From an uncultured Eubacteriales bacterium (GTDB lineage: Bacteria > Bacillota > Clostridia > Christensenellales > Borkfalkiaceae): a stretch of DNA of 7,892 bases. Positions 1 to 6,067 of this stretch are shown here, piece after piece. The notes under the pieces were generated by a model, which was given only the letters and a program-made list of their open reading frames with translations, did no database searches and had not been told where the DNA came from. The DNA is taken from assembly GCA_949745625.1 (NCBI GenBank), contig CATJZR010000028.1, positions 1 to 7,892 on the forward strand, given 5' to 3'. Position 1 is the stretch's first letter. Each line of letters opens with the position of its first letter. Made by a program: the position numbers and the translations under genes.

Positions 1-523
1 ATCGTTCGACTGGTATAAAAAAGCCGCCGAAAAAAATCACGGCAAAGCGATGTGTTACGTCGGCTATTGCTATCAGTACGGCGAAGGCGTAGAAAAGAAT
101 ATGAATGCGGCTATTATGATGTATCGTGCGGGCGCCCAACTCGGCAGTACGGACGCGCTTTATAATCTCGGTATCTGCTACACTTACGGCTACGGCGTCA
201 AACAAAACAACGAAGAAGCCGCTAAATACTTTCTCGCCGGAGCAAACGCCGGCTGCGATAGATGCCAATTCAGAATAGGCGTTTGTTACGGTTGCGGAGA
301 CGGCGTTGAAGAAGATGCCGACAAGGCTATCGAATTTCTGACCCGTGCCGCAGAACAAGGCAACGACGACGCTCTGTATTCGCTCGGCGAATTTTACGAA
401 AACGGTATAGGCGTCGAAGAAGATATTGACGAAGCCGTGAAATACTATAAAGCCGCCGCCGCGGAAGGCAATGACGACGCAATAAAGAAATTGAAAAAAA
501 GAAAATTCAAAAGATATATTTAA
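1..523 (+). CDS. Sel1-repeat (SLR/TPR-like) protein, 5' end outside window
   Basis: The reading frame is open from base 2 to a TAA stop at 521-523. The first in-window ATG (base 50) lies inside a repeat and is not the true start. The visible 173 residues hold four complete 36-residue Sel1-like repeats at 47-154, 155-262, 263-370 and 371-478, preceded by the end of another (WYKKAAEKNHG). Each repeat shows the family pattern LG..Y..G.GV....A..YY..AA..G. Sel1 repeats are paired helices that form curved protein-binding solenoids and usually act as scaffolds or adaptors; the partner here is unknown. The protein ends in a basic tail (KKLKKRKFKRYI). Oddities are a Cys right after the conserved Gly in repeats 1-3 (GYCY, GICY, GVCY) and two CxxC pairs at 254-295. 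It is the only plus-strand gene and converges on the five-gene operon. Family assignment is firm; function is unknown. Confidence 0.93.
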   Translation, partial: SFDWYKKAAEKNHGKAMCYVGYCYQYGEGVEKNMNAAIMMYRAGAQLGSTDALYNLGICYTYGYGVKQNNEEAAKYFLAGANAGCDRCQFRIGVCYGCGDGVEEDADKAIEFLTRAAEQGNDDALYSLGEFYENGIGVEEDIDEAVKYYKAAAAEGNDDAIKKLKKRKFKRYI

Positions 524-556
524 AAAATACCAACTACGACGCGCACACTTGTTTAA

Positions 557-573
557 TTACGCAATATGCGTAA
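557..573. repeat. Short perfect inverted repeat in convergent intergenic region
   Basis: TTACGCA and TGCGTAA flank a 3-nt ATA centre, giving a 7-bp perfect stem between the Sel1 gene stop and the main terminator. No T run follows on either strand, so it is not a convincing terminator. It may be a small RNA hairpin, a protein-binding palindrome or chance. Confidence 0.35.
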
Positions 574-587
574 CATTAATCGTTCAT

Positions 588-630
588 AAAAAAATGCAAT
601 AACCACCCACGGTGGTTATTGCATTTTTTT
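588..630. terminator. Bidirectional intrinsic terminator shared by convergent genes
   Basis: The arms 588-607 and 611-630 are perfectly complementary over 20 bp around a 3-nt loop (CAC). The core is the 13-bp stem TGCAATAACCACC, and each arm's outer seven bases are A on one side and T on the other, so a T7 run follows the core stem on both strands. It should end the plus-strand Sel1 transcript and the minus-strand operon alike. The right arm overlaps the last codons and stop of the minus-strand gene ending at 616. Confidence 0.9.
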
Positions 631-1443
631 AAACTCGTCAGTCACGGAAAAACCGTGTTCTTTAATTAGTTTATAATACGGGTCAGACGAAAAGTCGCGC
701 GGCTTGTCGTAACAGCCGCCGAGCGACTCTATGGCAAGCAGCAGCTCTTTATATTCGATAAAGGAAATGTCCTCCTCGTCTATCTTGTCAAGCAGATATT
801 CAAGCGCGCGAGCATCCCCGTAAGCGGCCAGATAACTTGCATGCATGGGGATATTTTCCGTGTCGCTGCGAAATTCGTTTATAAGTATGGTAAAAATCTT
901 TTCCGACGGAACCGAGCTGCGAGACATTATTTCAAGCATAAATTCCTTTTCTATGCCCTTACCGTAATTTTCAATAGCCTCGTCTACGGCAAGGTCGGCT
1001 TTTTGCTTGATATTGTCGGCAAGTCTGCTTTTGAAATCCTCGTCCGCGTTCGGGTCGGTTATCATTGCCATATATTTTTTAATAGCCCGCTCGTCGGCGC
1101 CTATCAGATTGACCGCGTATTCACGCTCGTCCGCGCTTCCGTCCAGCAGCGGCAACAAAAGGCCGACGGCATTTCTGCTTTCAATCGCGCCGCACAAAAA
1201 TTCGGAAACGGGCACGCCCTGCTTCAAGTGAGTTTTAAGCGCCGATATAAGCTCCGCATCCGACATAGCCGCGTAAAAGCCGTTCGGAGTGTTGCCGACC
1301 GATTTTATATAAATGTCGCCGAACTGCTTATAGAGCTTTGGAATTGCGTCCTCCCACTCCGCCTCGGTATATTTGCCCGCGTTTTTTGCAATATAGTCGC
1401 CCAGTTTTTTGTCGAACATACCGTCGAAATCGTAAAGCTTCAT
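616..1443 (-). CDS. Uncharacterised helical-repeat (HEAT-like) protein
   Basis: This 275-residue protein is last in the operon. I do not recognise a named family. It has no signal peptide or membrane segment, is acidic and almost entirely helical, so it is likely cytoplasmic. From about residue 64 it shows amphipathic helix pairs of the HEAT/ARM kind, for example LISALKTHL, AVGLLLPLLDG, EYAVNLIGADERAIKKYM, EKIFTILINEF and ALEYLLDKIDEED, which suggests an alpha-solenoid that binds another protein. The N-terminal 50 residues (YDFDGMFDKKL, EWEDAIPKLYKQFGD) look like a separate conserved-looking cap. Its ATG shares one base with the stop of the TPR gene (TAATG). An AAAGG lies about 11 nt upstream, so translation is probably coupled. 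The final codons (KKMQ and stop) lie inside the terminator stem. HEAT-like is inferred from the helix pattern; no catalytic motif is visible. Confidence 0.85.
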   Translation of the reverse strand: MKLYDFDGMFDKKLGDYIAKNAGKYTEAEWEDAIPKLYKQFGDIYIKSVGNTPNGFYAAMSDAELISALKTHLKQGVPVSEFLCGAIESRNAVGLLLPLLDGSADEREYAVNLIGADERAIKKYMAMITDPNADEDFKSRLADNIKQKADLAVDEAIENYGKGIEKEFMLEIMSRSSVPSEKIFTILINEFRSDTENIPMHASYLAAYGDARALEYLLDKIDEEDISFIEYKELLLAIESLGGCYDKPRDFSSDPYYKLIKEHGFSVTDEFKKMQ

Positions 1444-3110
1444 TATACACCGTACCTTTCAAAAATTTCGTTGCCGACAACCTCGAAATATTTGCATATA
1501 TCGTTGCGGCGCGTAAGGCGCGGCAGCTTAACCTTTGCGCCAAGAAATATCGCCGCGGCAAGCTCGCTCTTTTTTCCGACGACGTAAAGCCGCTCCTCTT
1601 CTTCCAGCATTTTATAAAGCTTTTCTGCCGAGCGTGCGAATTTTTTGCCGAGCGCGCCGTCAAGCAACGCGAAGTGCGAGGTGAGATAAGCGTAAGCGGC
1701 AACGAACTGTCTGCGCTTTGCGCGCCCCAAATTCAGCCGTACGAAGCTTACTGTCTTTAAGACGTTGCAAAAAACGGCGTGTACGGTAGTATTCTCGTTA
1801 CGCTCGCCAATTACCGAAAGAACGCGCACTTTAAGGTCGTCCTCGACAAACGCGTTTAAAAGAATGTCGGAAACCAGACCGTCCAGTCTGCCCTTTACGG
1901 CACACATTGCGCCGAGGAAGCGCAGCTCGCTGCTGCCCGCGCCCTCGCTCTCGTCAAAGCACCAGCGCACGCAGTCGGAAATATCCACCTCTTCGAACGC
2001 CTTTGCTACCTGACTTGCCGTGAGGGACCCGATAGCGGCAAGAATTTTGACCGAGCTTTCCCGCTCCTTATGCGGTAAACGGTAAAAGTAGCTCATAGGC
2101 GCGGTGTCGCCGCTTTCCACAGCAATGCGCGCCGCCTCGCGGTAGTACTTTGCCGTAACTGCGTCGGGATTGACTGCAAGAAGCTTGTCGAACGCGGCAA
2201 AGCACTTATCGTACTTGCCGCAGTTGAACGCCGCAATCGCCTTGAAATACAGTACCGAGGAATCGAATGGTATTTTGTTTTCCAGCTTGCAAAGCAGATT
2301 GAAAGCGTCCTCGTGCATCCCGTTCTCGCAGCAAACTGTGGCTATTTTGAAAAGGTCGTCGGGCGAGGAAATGTCAAGCGCCAAAAGTCTTTGCGCAAGC
2401 TGCCTGCTTTCTTCGCGCTTGTTCTGCTCGGTCTTAACGGCAACCAGCGTGGTCAGCGCGTGGACGTCGTCGGGCTTTATTGCCAAAAGCTCGTTACAAA
2501 CCTCCTCTGCTTTATCGGTCTTGTCGTCGATAATATAGCTCATTGCAATGTAGTTGCGCGCGATAGCGTACGACTTGTTACGCCTGTCCACCTTTTCGAA
2601 CTCTTTGACGGCTTTTTTAAACTCGTTATTTTTCATATATTCTATGCCGTCGGAAATTATCGCCGAACAGTCGGCAATTTCCGGCGGATAGACGAATTTA
2701 AGCGGATTTTCCTCACGCGAGAGAAAACTTTCCATTATATCGGCGCGCAGGTCGGCGTCAAGGTCGGGGGTGTGATTGAGAAGCTTACCGTAATAATATG
2801 CGGAAAACTGTTCGTTTCCGACATTCATAAACCCGACGGCAAGCCCTTCGTACGCCTCGTTCAAATCATCGGGGTCATCGAAATCTCCCGACGCAAGAAA
2901 TTTGAACCACTCGTTTATGCTCCGCTCGAAAAGCCCTATATCGTCGAAAATCTGCGCATACAAAAAGTGCGCGTAGCCGTCGTCGCCGTTTAGCTCCGCG
3001 TTTTTATTCAATATCTTCAACGCGCCCAGATAGTCGCGCGCGTCAACTAGCTTTTCGGCGGTCTGCATAAGCCTGCCGAAGCTCAAATCTACCTGTAAGC
3101 TTTTCGTCAT
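1443..3110 (-). CDS. TPR-repeat protein with cyclin/TFIIB-like C-terminal region
   Basis: This 555-residue protein lacks a signal peptide or membrane segment and is probably a cytoplasmic scaffold. Residues 12 to about 320 contain roughly eight tetratricopeptide-type helix pairs. The clearest are DYLGALKILNKNAELN (26-41), GIEYMKNNEFKKAVKEFEKV (155-174), DKAEEVCNELLAIKPDD (199-215) and GKYDKCFAAFDKLLAVNPDA (298-317). Residues 345-488 are helical without recognised repeats. Residues about 489-555 resemble one half of a cyclin/TFIIB-type fold: an A..LYK helix, then SELAAAIFLGAKVKLPRLT, then NDICKYFEVVGNEIFERYG, the order seen in archaeal TFB and in bacterial cyclin-like domains. The start overlaps the Hsp33 stop by 4 nt (ATGA), with a weak GTGGA about 9 nt upstream. 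The stop overlaps the next gene by one base. The TPR call is firm; the cyclin-like call is an inference from motif order. Confidence 0.9.
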   Translation of the reverse strand: MTKSLQVDLSFGRLMQTAEKLVDARDYLGALKILNKNAELNGDDGYAHFLYAQIFDDIGLFERSINEWFKFLASGDFDDPDDLNEAYEGLAVGFMNVGNEQFSAYYYGKLLNHTPDLDADLRADIMESFLSREENPLKFVYPPEIADCSAIISDGIEYMKNNEFKKAVKEFEKVDRRNKSYAIARNYIAMSYIIDDKTDKAEEVCNELLAIKPDDVHALTTLVAVKTEQNKREESRQLAQRLLALDISSPDDLFKIATVCCENGMHEDAFNLLCKLENKIPFDSSVLYFKAIAAFNCGKYDKCFAAFDKLLAVNPDAVTAKYYREAARIAVESGDTAPMSYFYRLPHKERESSVKILAAIGSLTASQVAKAFEEVDISDCVRWCFDESEGAGSSELRFLGAMCAVKGRLDGLVSDILLNAFVEDDLKVRVLSVIGERNENTTVHAVFCNVLKTVSFVRLNLGRAKRRQFVAAYAYLTSHFALLDGALGKKFARSAEKLYKMLEEEERLYVVGKKSELAAAIFLGAKVKLPRLTRRNDICKYFEVVGNEIFERYGV

Positions 3111-3919
3111 AAAAGTTTGTCCACGTCCCCGCGGGTGAATTTATAATCGGTGTTACAATAATGACAGTGCACGCTGACCGAGCCCTGCTCTTCTATTATT
3201 TTGTAAAGCTCCGCTTTACCCAGCGGGATAATCACGCCCTCTATTTTTTTGCGCGAGCAGTTGCATTTATACTCGGGAAAATACTGATAAACGGTGTCCG
3301 CAGCGCCGAAGTATTCGCGCATAATTCCGTCCGCGCCAAGCCTTTCAAGCACTTCGGCGACGTTGACGAAAGACTGCATGCACTCTTCGGCAGCGTCCAT
3401 ATTTTCCTGACTGCACCCGGGCATAAGTTGCATAACCACTCCGCCGGCGGCAACGCACCTGCCGTTCTCTATTTTCGCATCGATTGCAACGGCGGTTTCT
3501 ATTTGCTCGCTTGCGTGGAAATACTGCATCAAATTTTCGGAAACGCTGTCGCCCGTAAGCTCGCTCGCGCCGACGAACGGGCGGAAAAACCCGTCCTCCT
3601 TGACCACGGTAAGGTAACCACCGTCAAGCCTGCCGCTGCACGACCCGTCTATATAGCCGCGTATGTGCAAATCCTTATCGCCCGAAACACTTGCCGTGCC
3701 AGCGTTCCCTCCCGCCTTTACCGTAATAGAAACGGCGCCGCGCTCGCTTTTTAGGCAGCCCGCCATAAAAGCGGCGCACGTCAACAGCGAGCCGAGAGTT
3801 TTTGCCGCACCGCAGCCCAGATTGTGAATTTTAATTGCGTCGTTGACTAACTCGGTGGTTTCCAGCACCGAAAGCGAAACCTGCCTGTCGAAAATTAATG
3901 ACTTGTAAAGCTTATTCAT
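3107..3919 (-). CDS. hslO: Hsp33 redox-regulated holdase chaperone
   Basis: Hsp33 is a cytoplasmic ATP-independent chaperone. When reduced it binds zinc through four cysteines and is inactive; oxidation (HOCl, peroxide plus heat) forms disulfides, unfolds the linker and lets it hold unfolding proteins. The 270-residue product covers the whole family architecture and is slightly shorter than the roughly 290 typical. The N-terminal core carries family signatures: AAKTLGSLL (38-46), a GYIDG turn (88-92), GGYLTVVKEDG (100-110), the YFHASEQ motif (133-139) and AAGGVVMQLMPG (157-168). The zinc switch has Cys219, Cys221, Cys252 and Cys255, a CxC plus CxxC pair 30 residues apart, all present. The ATG overlaps the methyltransferase stop by 4 nt (ATGA). 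No good Shine-Dalgarno lies at normal spacing, so initiation probably relies on coupling. Transcription is inferred from the promoter at 5944-5972. Confidence 0.97.
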   Translation of the reverse strand: MNKLYKSLIFDRQVSLSVLETTELVNDAIKIHNLGCGAAKTLGSLLTCAAFMAGCLKSERGAVSITVKAGGNAGTASVSGDKDLHIRGYIDGSCSGRLDGGYLTVVKEDGFFRPFVGASELTGDSVSENLMQYFHASEQIETAVAIDAKIENGRCVAAGGVVMQLMPGCSQENMDAAEECMQSFVNVAEVLERLGADGIMREYFGAADTVYQYFPEYKCNCSRKKIEGVIIPLGKAELYKIIEEQGSVSVHCHYCNTDYKFTRGDVDKLL

Positions 3920-4638
3920 TGCCGTGTGCAGATAAAATTTATCCTCTCCCGTTTTTCTTTGCCGAGGTGCCCCTCGCTTACCGCGTCGAAGCCCGTTTCG
4001 CGCAGTACGCGAAGTATCTCTTCCTCTTCATGAATATACTGAACGTGCCGCTCGTCACTGCGGGCATAAGTACCGTTTTCAAGCCGCTCGAAAAAGGTCA
4101 AATCCATAGTCACGCTGTCGCCGTTCAAAGCGTTGAACCACATATAAGAAACGTCCTCGCCGTCCTCGGCAAAGAGATTGTTGCCGATAACCGTTCTGAG
4201 CTTTTCAGAAGAGCTTATATCGAAAATAAATATTCCGCCCCTTTTAAGACAGCCTGCAACGTGCGAAAACGCGGCTTTAAGTTTGCTTTGAGGAACGTAA
4301 TTCAAGCAGTCGTTCACGGCGATACAGAAATCTTTTTTCGCAGTTACTTTTAGTTTGGTAATATCGCCGAGTAAAAATTCCGTGCGCACGCCCTCTTTAA
4401 ATGCAAGCTGCTGCGCCTTATCAAGCATCTGCGGCGAAATATCCACGCCGGTAACCGAATAACCAGCCTTTATTAGCGCGCGGGTAAAATAGCCGTTGCC
4501 ACAGCCTATATCCAGCCCGCAGACGCCTGCGGCGCGGTTTTTCAGCAATTCAATTAAATACTGCGACCATTTTTCATAGCCGCAGTCTTTGTTTAAATAT
4601 TCAAACCACCTGCCCAAAGCAGAGTAAGAATTTTCCAT
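3916..4638 (-). CDS. Class I SAM-dependent methyltransferase
   Basis: The 240-residue protein has the Rossmann-fold methyltransferase motifs in order: motif I LDIGCGNGYFTRAL (42-55) for the SAM methionine/ribose, the acidic ribose-binding residue in GVDIS (Asp66), GDITKL (91-96) for adenine, and VNDCLNY (108-114) followed by GGIFIFDIS as the post-motif strand. The N-terminal GYEKWSQYL and the later ISSSEKL, YMWFN and LTFFER stretches resemble the small-molecule methyltransferase group that includes YqeM of Bacillota, but the substrate cannot be read from the sequence. No membrane segment or extra domain is present. The start is well supported: AAGGA sits 5 nt before the ATG and overlaps the stop of the upstream membrane-protein gene. 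Its stop overlaps the hslO start by 4 nt. The enzyme class is firm; specificity is unknown. Confidence 0.93.
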   Translation of the reverse strand: MENSYSALGRWFEYLNKDCGYEKWSQYLIELLKNRAAGVCGLDIGCGNGYFTRALIKAGYSVTGVDISPQMLDKAQQLAFKEGVRTEFLLGDITKLKVTAKKDFCIAVNDCLNYVPQSKLKAAFSHVAGCLKRGGIFIFDISSSEKLRTVIGNNLFAEDGEDVSYMWFNALNGDSVTMDLTFFERLENGTYARSDERHVQYIHEEEEILRVLRETGFDAVSEGHLGKEKRERINFICTRQ

Positions 4639-4643
4639 TTCGT

Positions 4644-4648
4644 TCCTT
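4644..4648 (-). promoter_or_regulatory. Ribosome binding site of the methyltransferase gene
   Basis: AAGGA on the minus strand lies 5 nt before the ATG at 4638. It overlaps the TAA stop (4649-4647) of the membrane-protein gene as TAAGGA, so ribosomes ending the first gene stop directly on the second gene's binding site. This supports both the start choice and coupling. Confidence 0.75.
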
Positions 4649-5912
4649 ATCTCAGCAGATTGTCTGCGCTGATTTTTTTCTTTTTGGACTTTTTGCCGCC
4701 CTGCTGCAACGCCTTTTCACGGTCGGCAAACAGCGCATTGTATTCCTTATAGACGGGGTCGTTTTTATGCTCTTCCTCGTAGGCGGAAATGCGCTCGCCA
4801 AGCTGTCTTCTGTTTTCGGAAAGCTCGTTTAAATCGCTACGCGAGAATGTCGCAGAAAGCGCCTTTACCTTCGTCTTGCTTTCTATGGGAAGAATGGGCT
4901 TGCAAATAAGCTCGCTCCTGCCTGCGGCAAGCAATTCACCTGCAATTCTTTTTGCCTCGTCAGCCTGCTCGGCTGCAATCTGCTCGGGCGTTCTTTTCGC
5001 CTTAACCGCCTCCTCGGCTTTTTTGAGGTTTGGCGTTACGTACAAATCGAACACGCCTTGCGTGTAGCTCATCCACACCAAAAGAACGTACGAGAAGCCG
5101 AAAACGATAAAGATAATGAATGCAAGATATTTTATAAGAGTTACGGTAAGCCCTATCATAAACAACCACACGGGCATAAGCGAGAGCGCCGCAAAAAATA
5201 TCGTGGGGATAGGGCTGCCTATCAAAAGCACGAACGAGTTTTTCAGAAGCTGCCCGACCCGCTGTCTGTAGCTTATGCCGGTTGCGATTAACCAAGCACA
5301 GTACAGTCCGACGAGAACGGTTGCGATTATTATGAACACATACGCCGTTATAGCGCCAGCAACGGGCAGGTCACGCGCGGCATTCAAATCTTTCCAGTCG
5401 CCGATGATAACACAGCCGAAATAGAAGGTCATAAACAGCGTTACAGGCGGCGCCACGTTTAGGTAGCCGACCTTTACGCCGTGGAAAAACCCTTTTACGG
5501 TAAACTTTCCGTGGGTATTAAGAAGCTTTTTAACGGAATACGCGCCACCAGCAATTCCTATCGAAGCAAATAATCCCGCTATTATTAACATTCCGTAAAA
5601 CAGCAGGTCCGCGGAAAGATATATGCTTTCGTTCATGCCCTGCGTGCCGGGATACGCCGGGTAGCCTATTCCCGTGTTTGCGTTAAACGGATATTGCATG
5701 CCCAGTCCGCCGATATACATCAAGCGGAAAAACATTACCGCAATGCCCGGTACGAAAAACAAAAGCACGAAAAGATTGTTTAATACTATTTTGCCGAAGT
5801 TGCGCTTGAATACCGACCACGTATCGCCCCATCTTCCGCCCTCGGCGGGTGTACGGGTATATTCGCCGTCGGCAATCTCGTTGCCTTCAAGATTGGTTAC
5901 AGTAAATGCCAT
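4647..5912 (-). CDS. Six-helix integral membrane protein with charged cytoplasmic tail
   Basis: This first gene of the operon encodes 421 residues. Hydrophobic stretches predict about six membrane helices near residues 42-66, 100-126, 150-171, 186-212, 235-257 and 262-282. Between helices 1 and 2 lies a Gly/Tyr/Pro/Asn-rich loop (67-99). Residues 283-421 form a hydrophilic, helix-prone tail with heptad-like charged segments (AEEAVKAKRT, EQADEAKRIAGEL, ELSENRRQLGERISAYEEEH) and a lysine cluster KKSKKKK at 407-413, placed on the cytoplasmic side by the positive-inside rule. The N-terminal pattern (WSVFKRNFGKIVLNNLF, then a Pro-containing helix and later KGFFHGVKVGY) is reminiscent of YesL/DUF624-type membrane proteins, which is a weak similarity and not an assignment. 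No transport or catalytic motif is visible. A start at 5912 fits AAGG at 5923-5926, 10 nt upstream, and the promoter just beyond it. Confidence 0.88.
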   Translation of the reverse strand: MAFTVTNLEGNEIADGEYTRTPAEGGRWGDTWSVFKRNFGKIVLNNLFVLLFFVPGIAVMFFRLMYIGGLGMQYPFNANTGIGYPAYPGTQGMNESIYLSADLLFYGMLIIAGLFASIGIAGGAYSVKKLLNTHGKFTVKGFFHGVKVGYLNVAPPVTLFMTFYFGCVIIGDWKDLNAARDLPVAGAITAYVFIIIATVLVGLYCAWLIATGISYRQRVGQLLKNSFVLLIGSPIPTIFFAALSLMPVWLFMIGLTVTLIKYLAFIIFIVFGFSYVLLVWMSYTQGVFDLYVTPNLKKAEEAVKAKRTPEQIAAEQADEAKRIAGELLAAGRSELICKPILPIESKTKVKALSATFSRSDLNELSENRRQLGERISAYEEEHKNDPVYKEYNALFADREKALQQGGKKSKKKKISADNLLR

Positions 5913-5943
5913 TTTTTGTTAACCTTAGATATTTCTTCAATTC

Positions 5944-5972
5944 ATTTTAACATACCTTTACAAAATTTACAA
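5944..5972 (-). promoter_or_regulatory. Predicted sigma-A-type promoter of the five-gene operon
   Basis: Minus-strand -35 TTGTAA (5972-5967) and -10 TAAAAT (5949-5944) are separated by exactly 17 nt, matching consensus at 4 of 6 and 5 of 6 positions. The expected transcription start near 5937 gives a leader of about 25 nt carrying AAGG before the ATG at 5912. No other equally good pair is seen in the gap. Confidence 0.65.
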
Positions 5973-5985
5973 CTGTTTTTTACAA
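5957..5985 (-). repeat. Three direct TTGTAAA copies around the operon promoter
   Basis: The 7-mer TTGTAAA occurs on the minus strand at 5985-5979, 5972-5966 and 5963-5957, with starts offset by 13 and 9 nt. The middle copy is the predicted -35 element and the last lies in the -35/-10 spacer. This could be an operator array, or simply A/T-rich promoter sequence. Confidence 0.4.
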
Positions 5986-6020
5986 GGTATAAAAGAAACG
6001 GATTATACTTTTATTCTAAA

Positions 6021-6055
6021 TAAGCGGCTAAACCGATAATCGGTTTAGCCGCTTA
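6021..6055 (-). terminator. Probable intrinsic terminator of the repeat-protein gene
   Basis: Arms 6021-6035 and 6041-6055 pair perfectly over 15 bp around a 5-nt loop. The hairpin lies 12 nt after the TAA stop of the minus-strand gene ending at 6068. The following minus-strand bases (TTTAGAATAAAA) form only a broken T tract, so termination may be partial and could allow some read-through into the downstream operon. Confidence 0.65.
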
Positions 6056-6067
6056 CGCATAAAGTAT

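Noticed and set aside
50..52. ATG as start of the Sel1 protein
   Set aside because: The upstream in-frame codons encode the end of a preceding Sel1 repeat, so this is an internal Met.
841..1587. Long plus-strand frame of 248 codons opposite the helical-repeat gene
   Set aside because: It spans the end of one coding gene and the start of another on the opposite strand, has a composition typical of an antisense shadow and shows no domain or ribosome site.
2313..2993. Plus-strand frame of 226 codons opposite the TPR gene
   Set aside because: The minus strand encodes clear TPR repeats throughout; the antisense peptide has no recognisable pattern.
3161..3754. Plus-strand frame of 197 codons opposite hslO
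   Set aside because: It is fully covered by the well-supported Hsp33 gene with all signature motifs.
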